Shown here: one piece after another, positions 11,573-21,231 of the stretch | Layout of the letters: each line of letters starts with the position of its first letter | Numbering within the stretch: position 1 is the stretch's first letter | Assembly (NCBI GenBank): GCA_030435675.1 | Contig: CM059621.1 | Span: 12,772,001 to 12,836,000 of the forward strand | Length of the DNA: 64,000 nt | Source: Steinernema hermaphroditum | Lineage: Eukaryota > Nematoda > Chromadorea > Rhabditida > Steinernematidae | Reading direction: 5' to 3' | The notes under the pieces: generated by a model | The model's database searches: none | Seen by the model: the letters and a program-made list of their open reading frames with translations, nothing else | Told to the model about the DNA's origin: nothing | Made by a program: the position numbers and the translations under genes

Positions 11573-12444
11573 TTAATTTGTTTGCCGAGGAGCATTGACA
11601 AAGCGGATCCGACGCTGTTTCGTCACGTATCTGAAGATCTTCACTGTGGAGTTTAGAAGGCCGACGGCGAGAGTAGCGGCGACGATGAAGAGGAGCACTA
11701 AACGGCAGTGGACATTACGATGGGCTTTTTGAGGACTCACGGTAGTGCTTACAGAGGCGGGTGACGTCGCCAGGACGTGCTTCTTGCTTCAGAGAGAGGA
11801 CTCGGGTTGGGAAGGTGGTGTCTTCTGTAGCGGAGATCAAGTGCAGAAGCGAGAAGCCGAGGCCGACGACCATGAAGAGCTCCGCGAAGTTCTAGATGGA
11901 TGTGAGGGACAAGAAGTTCAGCAACGGACCTTGCACTCGAAGTTCGGTTTCGTCCATCGCCAGCAGGGCGGAAGGGTCGACTTCGCGGTGGCGTACTCCT
12001 GCTGACAGATGCCGCAGATGCGATTTCCACTGGATTGCACGATCCACTCGTTGAGACAGTCCTCGTGGACATCGGCCATCTGGAATAGAAATTAGACAGC
12101 ATTTGCAGGGTCTGCAAGCATACCGTTCCACTACAGCCACAGGGACGCACGAGAGCACCGACTTCGGACTGGCAGATGCGGCACAAGCGCCGTTCCTTCT
12201 CCGAGCAGCTTAAAGGACATCGATTATGGAAATAGAGGGCCTCTTACCTTATCTGGATGTGCACGGGGTCGGCGAATGTCACATATTGCTTGCGGCTGAG
12301 GTTGGAGGCGAGTGTTACGGTGTGCAGGAGCGGGGTTTCGGTGTGCAGCGAGATCTCCTCGACTGAAACGAGACAGTCCGGGTCTACAGTCTGAGTGGGC
12401 TATATAGACTCACAGTCGGAGGGGGTCAGTTCGAGAGCGTTCAT
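11573..12444 (-). CDS. MARCH-type RING-CH E3 ubiquitin ligase, two transmembrane segments
   Basis: Six minus-strand exons: 12444-12414, 12362-12248, 12208-12124, 12079-11930, 11891-11753 and 11697-11573. All are in phase and give 214 residues. A full C4HC3 RING-CH (RINGv) finger is visible: C58, C61, C72, C74, H82, C85, C99 and C102, read from LCRICQSEVGALVRPCGCSG and VHEDCLNEWI to CGICQQEY. Two hydrophobic helices follow, FAELFMVVGLGFSLLHLIS and LLFIVAATLAVGL. This is the membrane MARCH layout. The family ubiquitinates membrane proteins to drive their sorting or degradation. The Met at 12444 is chosen as start; the frame stays open upstream to an ATG at 12717, so a longer N-terminus is possible. 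Which C. elegans marc gene it matches cannot be told by eye. Confidence 0.85.
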
Positions 12445-12933
12445 TTCGACCGAACGGATCGGCGAAAGCGGAGGAAATGGAGGCTTCGCGGATGTTCCGT
12501 GATACAGCCGACGCTGATCCATATCTCCGCGCGTCAAACCCGCTCTGGCGTGTTTTGGAGCACCGCGAAGGAGATGGGTTCGGAGGCTGGTTTTTCCCCT
12601 CAATGGCCTTGTGCTTTCAAAAAGAGCTGGAAACCGAGAGTCGAAAACTGGCCACTGTAGCCAAACTCTTACATCGTGCGCTTCCAGGAGCATCAACGTA
12701 CGACGGATGTGACTCAAGTCTGTAGATCGGACACAAGACGGTCACTTCAGTGTTGTGATTTCTGAAGGAATAGTAGCTGTTGTTGTTTGCCTCGTCCCAA
12801 AGTCCATTTCTGTCACGGTAAACAAACGTACAAGATAAGGATAAACCCGTGCCGATGGCGTTTAGTCGCAGAAATGTGTACATAAATATCACAATATATA
12901 AGTTAGCATAAATAGGGAAATGTTTCAAGCACG
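12445..12933. other. Spacer between sec-12 and the MARCH gene
   Basis: Both flanking genes are on the minus strand, sec-12 upstream and the MARCH ligase downstream, 489 bp apart. The frame of the ligase is open through 12717, so part of this may be coding or 5' UTR. Otherwise nothing was seen. A 489-bp gap allows an operon but does not prove one. Confidence 0.35.
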
Positions 12934-14438
12934 TCACACTTTGAGAACCAAACTGAACAAAACAGGGCAGAGAATGGTGAGAATGAGTGATAGAAGAGCA
13001 ACGAAAATAAGAGACGGACTGTGATCATATGGGAGGGCGTGAAGCTGCACAGTGTTGTCCACGGAGACGGTGACGACCGCCACTTCCGCCTCAGAGTGCG
13101 GTCCAGGAATAAACGGCATCTTGAGGCTCTTCTCCAGCTGAGGGAAGTCTTCAGTCTTGCTGGGGAGTACCTTGATCCCCGTGACGAAACTGTCGTGTGT
13201 GCCAATGTTGACCTTCATCGCCTTCAGATCGTTCGTTCTATGAACCGCCACTGATCCTTCCATAGTTCCAATCGCGATCCATCGACCACCTTGCTGCACA
13301 TCGATTTTAGAAATTCTCTAAAGAAGATCACCTTAGTGTACGCTCTGCAGAGGAAATGTATACCTCAGGTATAGTGTTAGTGCTGCATACCAAATCCTTA
13401 GCGGTTTGCCTTCGAGAGCAAACCCATCGGAGCAGCTTTGTTGGTTGTTTTCCACGTTGAATTGTAGGGTTGTAAGCGACGACGAAGAAGACGTTATCTC
13501 GCTCGTTGTCTTGAATACGATTGGTGAATCGCACAGAGCGAGGGGTGTAGCCGGGTGGACTCTGGACTTCGTACAGCTGACGCCCAGAAGCTGTGTCCCA
13601 AACAAAGACAGATTTGCTTTTGCCGCCGAATGAGAAAACCGTTGACCCATCAGTGCTAACATCAAGGTCTTCGATCAGGCCATCCGAAGCTTCCCACTCA
13701 TTGACTGGAGTATAGGTTTCCTGGAACAGAACTTCGTAAGAAAATGCATGAACACGTGCTACAAACCTTCTTCTGCAAAAGGTCCTCAACGTTCCATGTT
13801 TTGATCATTCCATCAGATCCAGAAGTAAGTAGAAGCATTTTTCCGTTCAAGTTAGCAAATTTGACTCTTTTCTGAAGAGGGCATGGCCGTCACACAATGC
13901 TCCTCGTCGACACCTTTACCTGGTACTTGTCTTTCTTTTCGTTCATTACAAAGATTGTTTCAAAATGCGCGACTTGGCGCGGGATTAAGCTAAGGGTGCG
14001 CGGCTCATTCTCAGTTTCCACAACTTCGAAGCCATCGGTTTCGTAGATATCACAAAAGTTGTCGTGACTCGTGGCGATAAGGTATCTGCCATCTTCCGGC
14101 TGACCAAAACTGATGACATCCATGTCCATCGTCGAGTACGGGAACGTGTCCACTGATCCAGAGTTTCGAACACGAGGGTTTACGGATTCAGTGGGAATCC
14201 TAGTAGCCGCAGATGCGTGGCTAATATTTGTGTCATAGCCCAGAAGCATGGTCTAAAGAATGCGTTTGAACACGTTCAGAAAAGTGGTGTCCACCTGAAT
14301 CTCGTTCTTGACTCCTGTCTTCGCCGCTCCACCGCCACCGGCGAGAAACATGTGCCGACTGCCTGCAAGGTCGAGGCAATACATTGGGTACGCCAGTGAT
14401 CCAATCACTGGAGATTTCTTTGACGACGATGCGCCCAT
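12934..14438 (-). CDS. sec-12: SEC12/PREB, Sar1 guanine-nucleotide exchange factor of the ER
   Basis: Minus-strand exons 14438-14295, 14252-13920, 13871-13767, 13720-13391 and 13317-12934 join in phase to 431 residues (PREB about 417). The N-terminal blade carries the family signature AGGGGAAKTG (residues 33-42), which forms part of the Sar1-binding K-loop. WD-like blades follow (LLTSGSDGMIKTWNVEDL, VFSFGGKSKSVFVWDTASG). The last blade has GTHDSFVTGIKVLP and VSVDNTVQLH. A single C-terminal hydrophobic anchor (SLIFVALLSLILTILC) places it as a type II ER membrane protein. It activates Sar1 to start COPII coat assembly. The join between exons 4 and 5 was chosen because DLRISKIDVQQGG restores the frame. 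An acceptor-like TTTACAG lies about 36 nt before the ATG. Confidence 0.93.
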
Positions 14439-15824
14439 GTTGACAGCAAAAATATTTGAAAGCGGGGCAGTCTGTAAATGGCAAAAAATCATGTAACTGC
14501 ACAACAGCGGAGAAAATGCGCGAGACGACAGCACAGACATAGACAAAAGAGGATGAATACAGTTGGAGACGTTCAAGTGCGCGAGACAGCTGAGACAAGA
14601 CGGCAGGATGCGTGACGTCATCCCGGAGATGGAAGTACGGTGTCTTCCAACAGATCCAAGGCGTGTCGCGGCAGAAGTCAGCTGTAAGATAATCCCTGTC
14701 TAATAAAATTTGCTGCCGTCTAGACAGTGCCTCGACCAAGAGAAAGATGTATTTTGATTTGGGAGCTAACTTTCGGAGGGTCTTCGAACGGATTGAATCG
14801 AGTTAACATTTTTATTTTCATGGAAAGCATCTCGTCTGAGATGAGGATTACAGTACAGCAACAAATTTACAGAGGGATCTTTCTGTAAAAAATTTCACAC
14901 ATATTCTCACACTCGAATGCAGATAACGACGGTTTCTCGTTTAGCCGAGAAGTCTTCATTCCAACTCGCTCTCTTCTTCATCGTGGAAAACTCGGTCGAT
15001 TATTGCGCATGGTCCTGAAACGATGAGCGTTTGAGCATAACGCGCGAGTGGTCAAGATTTGTCTACAACGCTTGGCAGATGCTCTTCGCGATGCTGCCCC
15101 GATTTTAGACAAGTCTACTGTCTGGACCAATTTGTTTTCGCACTTTGTTCTTTGTCTGTCGACTTAACGACTACTGAAGTGATCGTCACTATTTTTGTAG
15201 CTATCGCGTAAAGTACTGACCTACTACTATATCATTATTTATGACGAGAGAAGGTCCAAACGAGCCCTGCCTAACATCAGAAAACAACAAAATGTTTTAA
15301 TCATTTTCATCTTTAGTCTTGAGGCAAGTCTAGTGTTTGAACCGATTTGATTTCGCACGTTGTTCTTAATTGTCTGCCAACTTAACGAAAATTCTTGGGC
15401 CAGTGAAGGGACCGTTTTGATCTATTTTTGTAGCCATCGCGTATATCATTACCGAGTAAGGTGACGCGTAACTTACGAGATTCTCGACTCGAAAGCCAGC
15501 TAGAAAGGCACCGTTCAACTGGCACCAACATATAGTGAATTTTCGCAACAATGGCTTTCCTTTTTAATTCTGAGTCGTCATCTCCGAGTCGACAAGTCTT
15601 TGTCCTGGGGCCATCACTTACAGGAAAAGTGGGAACTCCGATTTGGATGAAACTTTGGACGAGCGAAAATATTAGCCCTGCCCAACAGCAAGAAACAGCA
15701 TAATGTTTTATTCGTTTTCTTCGTGTTCCTTTTGTACTGTTTCGACTTTTATGTATTGACTCTGCGTGGTACTATATGGTCTCCCAGGAACGGTTATTAA
15801 AGGTTATTTAATTTCAGCATATCA
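14439..15824. other. Intergenic, repeat-rich upstream DNA of VAMP copy 2
   Basis: No coding exon was supported. A long minus-strand open frame at 14233-14739 overlaps sec-12 exon 1 in another frame and is taken as 5' UTR. From 15110 to 15730 the DNA consists of diverged direct repeats (listed separately). An acceptor-like AATTTCAG ends at 15817, 7 nt before the next ATG. Confidence 0.45.
15110..15730 (+). repeat. Diverged direct repeats upstream of VAMP copy 2
   Basis: Two blocks recur in imperfect form. Block A at about 15112-15222 and again at about 15329-15447 shares 'tttcgcac.ttgttctt', 'tgtctg.c.acttaacga' and 'tatttttgtag.catcgcgta'. Block B at about 15247-15312 and again at about 15656-15722 shares 'agccctgcc.aaca.' and 'aatgtttta.tc.ttttc'. 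The order A, B, A, B suggests an old tandem duplication of a unit of roughly 200-300 bp. Confidence 0.65.
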
Positions 15825-16589
15825 ATGAACGTCGAAATGAATGTACAGCAGCCGAACAGAATGACCGAGCTGCAGCGCCAAGTGAACGATATTAAAACGG
15901 TAGACATACTATTAAGTTGTCAGCTCCTTATGGGTCATTTTCAGGCTAAGTCGACCAACGTCGAGCGTATCCTGGAACGCGGGGAACGACTCGAAAAGCT
16001 GGACCACAGAACTGAGCAGCTTTCGCACTCGGTCAGTGACCACTTAACTTTGTTTTGTCTGTAAAAACAAACTTGAGTGGGAGAAAAGTGATGCGTGGAA
16101 ATGGTTTAGTAAAACACTTCCTTAACCAACTCATTTTCAGGCCGAAGGCTTCAAAACCTCAGCACGCCGCAAGAACCTGCAGTGGAAGACTACGAAAGGA
16201 CTCGCCGCGGAAACTCCGCGCCCAAAATTTCCGACCTTTTCGGTATTCACAGATGCTCAACCTCAACCGACGGAGGAACAACAGGAGGAGCAAGAAGATT
16301 TCGGCCCTGTAGAGAAAATGGGGAAGGCGGACAGCGACTTCGGTATGCTGTTGTGCTTCTGTGGTTTCTATGACAGTTATATTTTTTAGGCTACTTCGAG
16401 CCTGACGTACCAATACTAGATCCAGAATTCGAATCAATCGTTTTGAAGGATGACGAAGAGCATCAGCCGAACGAATCCGACGTCTTTGAGCGCTTCAAGC
16501 TGGATCCTCTCTGCGAATCCGAAGAATTTGACCTGGAAGCGTTCAATCGCGAATACGCGGACGTTCTGGAGAGCCTTGTATTCGACTAA
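15825..16589 (+). CDS. VAMP8-like paralogue: SNARE motif with an acidic tail in place of the membrane anchor
   Basis: Four exons, 15825-15899, 15945-16031, 16141-16342 and 16390-16589, give 187 residues. Residues 1-64 are nearly identical to the VAMP8-like protein at 9359-9836, including the zero-layer Arg (about 37) in ERILERGERLEKLDHR. The first two introns are also nearly identical. In exon 3 seven residues before the RKN juxtamembrane site are missing. The sequence then leaves the brevin pattern: no hydrophobic segment follows. Instead there is a Gln/Glu stretch (TEEQQEEQEDFGPVEKMG) and a long acidic tail (EPDVPILDPEFES, FDLEAFNREYADVLESLVFD). The frame is open and spliced cleanly across a new fourth exon, so it looks like a working gene rather than debris. 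A soluble regulatory SNARE is one inference; a decaying copy is the alternative. Confidence 0.8.
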
Positions 16590-17940
16590 ATCTCACTGTA
16601 CAAATTATAAATGGCCTGATAAGGCTGTCTGATCATGGATTCATTTGTTTGTTGTTTCTACGGGAGTGTCTCGGTGGGATGGCGGTGTCAGTCTTTGTGA
16701 TGGTAATGGCGGAGAGACATATGAGGGACAGTGATTCGTTTGATGATTGAATAATGCGATGGCTCCCCATTGTCGGCGTCTTTGCTTTCTCGAGCATGTT
16801 CCGGACCACCTCTGTGGCTCTTGGAGTGATCGTCTCATTCTCATTCTCACTCACAGCTCTTCTACCTCGCAAAGATGCAAGAAACAAACGGCAGCCGCTG
16901 GAGAAGCTCCAGGGACGTCAGAATGAAGCGCATATGAGCCACGGCAGGATCTTTGCGCAACCGGAGCTTTTTTTTTCTGGAGCTCCATCCTGGACGTGTC
17001 TCGGACTTATGCAGGCCCGTATACTGCTCCTAGCGGCTCGTACACAATTCACATTTTGCTTTCAACGGGCATGATTGGAAGATGAAGGGTCTTGGAAGAT
17101 TGACTCTTTCATATTTGGTTCTCGAACAGCTTACAACGTCCATATGTAACTGCCACAAAGCCGATCGATTGCATCACTTCAAAGCGACGCACACTTCAAA
17201 GCATCATTTCTGATTTGAAAGGACTTCAGAAGTTACGTGACTCGTCCTTCCACTTTCCATGATTGCAATGCGAGCCTCCCCGCGGGAAGAGCGACCCTAT
17301 AGAAGCGAAAGGCACGAGTAGTGAGGCGTCTCCAGAAGCGCATCCCTTCATTTCGATTTGCATACAATTCCCTCCGCAGAGACTTCTTGCAGGATGTCAA
17401 ACGCAGCAGAAGTACATCTGCACAAGTCCAACAACAATTTTAAATTCACGAGGGCTTCCGCAAATCGTCGGAATCCGCCCCCTCGCCCCCTCCCAATCCC
17501 CAAAACTTCACAAGCAGCTGATAAACAACCGTGCTCTGAACTTTCTGTTTGTGACCGCGAAACGACGTCCCTGGAGTCACGTGAATCCGCTGGATTCGAG
17601 CAGAGTTGATCGTTGGCGTTTGGAAGCAATCGGAGGCGAAGCTGTCAGAAACACTTGTTGAGGTCTCCTCCGCGGTAACCTTTAAGCGAGCACATTACAT
17701 TGATTGCCGAGGACCGAGTGGACCGGAGAAGGCGACGCATTTCTGATCAGGACTAGTGTATGTCCGACGAGATTTCGGTTAATTATTTATCGAACAGAAG
17801 AAAGTGTAAAGAAATTAGAGTGGGTTCATTAAGATGTTGAGTTTCGGAGTGAATACGAAATCGGACTAGGTAAGGAAGTTTAGAGATTCTATGGGAACCT
17901 GATCAAAACAAAAGGTCTTCTTACATTTCTATCAACGGCA
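16590..17940. other. Intergenic, no supported gene
   Basis: Open frames on both strands at 16633-16887 and 17263-17661 overlap each other and carry no recognisable domain. The minus-strand frame ending at 16633 (a charged, Ser/Thr-rich C-terminus) could be a terminal exon, but no joining exon was found. The stretch 17200-17660 is somewhat GC-rich. Confidence 0.4.
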
Positions 17941-18088
17941 TTAGGCCGTACAGGACGTGTTATAAACAAAAAAAGGGTACGGTATCACGCCGTAGTCGTC
18001 GATCTTCGGCACACGGCTCCAGGCCTTCTGCGAGTTGAAGCGATCCACGACAACGATAGCCAGGAACGACCGCTTACTCAACTCATTT
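17941..18088 (-). CDS. Candidate 3'-terminal exon of an unidentified protein
   Basis: A minus-strand open frame follows a good acceptor (CTGTCTCAG, AG at 18089-18090) and runs 49 codons to TAA at 17941. It reads NELSKRSFLAIVVVDRFNSQ, then KAWSRVPKIDDYGVIPYPFF, then VYNTSCTA. The run has strong protein character, with hydrophobic and aromatic residues and no low complexity, and looks unlike the surrounding DNA. I do not recognise the family and could not place the preceding exon, which must lie to the right. The acceptor phase requires one base to complete a codon. It may also be a fragment of a decayed gene. Confidence 0.4.
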
Positions 18089-19262
18089 CTGAGACAGTGA
18101 GCGGACTGTCTATCCGTCTACAAGAGTTGTCTGCATAACCACCAACGGAACCTTCTAGAAGATCGTCCACAGTTTAGACGAACGGCCTTTGCAGACCGTC
18201 ATAGAGCTCATTTGTGTGCGTCCCACTTGGGAGTCGGTTGCCTTCTTTATACACATATTCCTCGCAAAATAACAAAAACCCTTTTCTGCACAAAAGATTG
18301 TGACGTAGTCACCGCTAAATGTAGTCTGCTGTGACGTTTTCCTCGCTTCCATTCACTGGCTTTTTAATCGCTTTCAGCGAAGCTAATTGACTGTAAGGGA
18401 GTTCCGCCGCTTTCCGACCCATTAGGCGTGTAAACAAAAACACTTTGTTTTAGCGCTGATAAGGCTTGGGTGTTGCGAATGGTGGATTTTTAATTAAAAA
18501 CCAACAAAGGCACAACAACGATCTTTTATCTTTTCTAAGAAGACAGCCATAGCTAGTCGCTTTCTTGGTTCGATGTCTAATGGAATTGAAGGCAAACGAA
18601 ATTTGTAGCTTGCGATTCTACCGGCTACCGTAAAACGTTGGACATTTATAGACCTTTAGGTAACCTCGATAGATACGTAGCGACAGATACTGATCTGAAA
18701 AGTCACTTTCGAGAGACGAATCGAAATCTTCTTTTTGCCCCTAAATCGGTTCTCTAGGTGGGGTATTTAATTTTGCTAGTTTTCGTGTATCGACCATAAG
18801 AAACCACAAACCGCCGGAATCTTAACATAATTTCCTTTCTAGCTAAAACATATATGTGGCTGAGCATCTTCTGGACATGAACAGATTCCATTTCTAGGCG
18901 AACTTCACGATTCACCGAGTCGTCACTTAGCCTTGTCCCCTCTCTCCAAATCAAATCCCGAAAAGTCCGTTCTTCTCAAAGGCCAATCAGCCTCATCAGG
19001 GCGACCTGCCACGTGCTTCCTTGTTTTGGCGCGTCCCAGTCGTCACCCCGACGCAGTCGGCCGCAAAACACCATCCTTCTCCCCCAGCGATTCTCTTTTT
19101 GTGGCCCGTTTAGGCGTGCAGCAACTGTCTCGACTCTTCTTCATTCTCTCCGCACTCATCAAATATTAACACCAGTATAAACAAAAATAACACTTTCTAC
19201 AAAACACTCAATTAGACGACGGGTGGACGACGCGTTTGTTTTCGGGATCTCCAGGACGCTCT
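18089..19262. other. Intergenic, possible upstream exons not resolved
   Basis: If the exon at 17941-18088 is real, its upstream exons should lie here, but none could be joined in phase. The segment 18950-19140 is GC-richer than its surroundings. No repeat or RNA gene was seen. Confidence 0.3.
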
Positions 19263-19493
19263 TTACTCAATCGGCTCGAAGACGAAGTTTCCGGCGGCGG
19301 AGGGCGCTTCGGCATCGCCGAAGCGGGGCGCGGCTTCCAGCGGTCTGAAGAAGTCGGGCGGTGAGAGGTTCTGGGGCCGGAGGGCCGGGTCCGAGCGGCC
19401 GAAACGCATCAGAATCCGGTTAGGCGCCGCGTGGCCGATCGAGGAGCAGACGAGGAGCACGAAGAGCGCGACGAGCACCGAGCGGGGAGACAT
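19263..19493 (-). CDS. flp-28: FMRFamide-like neuropeptide precursor, FLP-28 type
   Basis: A single open frame of 76 residues starts with a classic signal peptide (MSPRSVLVALFVLLVCSSIG, then HA). It is followed directly by APNRILMRFGR, which gives APNRILMRF-amide after cleavage at the single Arg and amidation from the Gly. The C. elegans flp-28 peptide is APNRVLMRFG, one conservative change away. The rest (SDPALRPQNLSPPDFFRPLE and an acidic tail) carries no second RFG copy, so this is a one-peptide precursor. An acceptor-like GTTTCAG ends 15 nt before the ATG. The peptide would act on neuronal GPCRs. The signal peptide and peptide motif make the call strong despite the small size. Confidence 0.88.
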   Translation of the reverse strand: MSPRSVLVALFVLLVCSSIGHAAPNRILMRFGRSDPALRPQNLSPPDFFRPLEAAPRFGDAEAPSAAGNFVFEPIE

Positions 19494-21041
19494 TAGACGA
19501 GTCTTCTGAAACGGGTACTGTAGGTGGCCGTGCCGCAGGGGGATAACACGCGAAGGCCGCGGGGAAAATCCACTTTGTTTTGGGGAGAAGAAGGTCTCCG
19601 CCAGCGGAAAACAACGGAGTTAATGTGATATTACGGCTAGGGATTCGGATTTCTCACGAATTAGGGTCCAGAAGCCACAGAGGCGCCCCTACGTGCGCAG
19701 ACTAATGAAAACGTCACGAGCAGTGTCTCCGTCGGGGGTAGCACTTCCTGTGTTTTCCTTTTAGGAGTTTCAATTTGCCGAAAAATCCTTTGCGGACAAA
19801 GGAATCGAGTTATCGCTGCAGGACGCATCTAAGAGGCTTAGGAGAGCGCTACAGAAGACGACGCTAATAGAAGCAATTTGGATTCACGGAGGAGTAGACG
19901 CGTCAGAAATTGGCCAAATCGCGATTTGAGACGTTTCCGGTGCCAGAGACGAGACACGTTGCCGTGCTGTGAGACAAAGGATCTGGACGACGTAAGTGGC
20001 CGTTGGAAGAAGCGACGCTAATTGTGATCTCTGAGGCCCGAATCACGTGCATTCTGGAGTGAAGGTATCAATCAGGGAATAAGGACGTGTCTCGTTTGTC
20101 CCCAGACGAGGATTGCGTGACGTCTAGTTACATAGTCTCAAAAGATTTCTCCGACCAAAACCAAAAAACAATCAGCCTCTTAATATCTAAAAATGTCCCT
20201 CTTAGGGAGACTGAAGAAGTGCCCACGCATCGAGGACCAAGAATTCAAATCGGGCGGTTCAAGAGCACCCATAAACGAGCGGCCAAAGGACACAATCAAG
20301 AGGAATCTCGTCCTCTTGGACCTCAAATACCGAAATGGGCGAACGTTGCCCCGATGAGGCCACTTAAACACCGCTTCTCGAGGAGGCCCCGCCTCTCCGG
20401 GAAATCTAAGTGATTCCTCTGGTATCTCGACGACTGAGTCAACCGAGCGGAGGCGCCAGATCGGCCGAAGACGTCGAATGGAGACCGGAGAGATCCCGCC
20501 GGGAAGGGGTGGGGCGGGAGGAGTGCCGATTTCGGGGCGACACCTCCCCCTTTACGGTGTTTGAGCCCGTTTAACATCGGTTATTAGGGCCTGAAGGGCG
20601 TCGTAGGATTGAGACAAAGGCGTGAAGCCGTCCTTTTGGGTTGAATTGATACTAGCGCCGGATCACAAAGGGACTTTGCTTTGGACAAGACGCTGAGGGC
20701 GTATGGAATTATGTGAAAGTGACGGAGTTTGAATTATTTATGAGTGGGCCGTAGGCCAATGAAGATGTTTTTGTGGCCGAAAAACAGAAGCTGCTGGAAC
20801 CTGAACATCTTCTATCTCCACAGGCTTAAAACATTAGTCATACACCTACCGTATAATGCAAGTATTTGGGGAACACCTCGTGGGTACATAGGAATCTACG
20901 TGAACAACACTTTGGTGACCTTTTGTTTTGCGCATTTTAAAGGCAGAGGATATGCAAAAAACATGATGTCCTGAAAAGTAGGAAGAACTTTGGAATTTTA
21001 CTGTTCACGTCGTTAGATTTGTGATTATGTGTTACGTCTTA
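19494..21041. other. Non-coding stretch with CpG-rich segments
   Basis: No gene was supported. The part from 20220 to 20570 is clearly richer in G+C and CpG than its surroundings and gives short open frames on both strands without domain character. It may be regulatory DNA for flp-28, which is transcribed leftward from 19493. Confidence 0.4.
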
Positions 21042-21231
21042 CAAGGGAACCACCCAAAGTGATACGCGCGGGACGGATAGAGGGTGGGCTGGGGAGTCAA
21101 ACGCACTTAAATTCCGATGCCTGAAATTAAGGCATGTACCCAAAACATGACCACGAAGTTGCAAAAATTCACAGCACTCGATACTAGTACAACCACCCGA
21201 TCGGCGCGTATCACTTTGGGTGGTTCCCTTG
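21042..21231. mobile_element. 190-bp MITE with 28-bp perfect terminal inverted repeats and TTA target duplications
   Basis: The ends read CAAGGGAACCACCCAAAGTG, continuing ATACGCGC, and are perfect inverted copies over 28 bp (21042-21069 and 21204-21231). Both sides are flanked by TTA (21039-21041 and 21232-21234), a 3-bp target duplication. The interior holds no open frame, so it is a non-autonomous DNA element. A TTA/TWA target is known for PIF/Harbinger-type elements, though the terminal bases were not matched to a named family. Confidence 0.85.

Noticed and set aside
14233..14739. Minus-strand open frame of 168 codons over the sec-12 5' end
   Set aside because: It overlaps the first sec-12 exon in a different frame and has no domain; taken as 5' UTR.
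16633..16887. Minus-strand frame resembling a charged C-terminal exon
   Set aside because: No upstream exon could be joined in phase and no domain is present.
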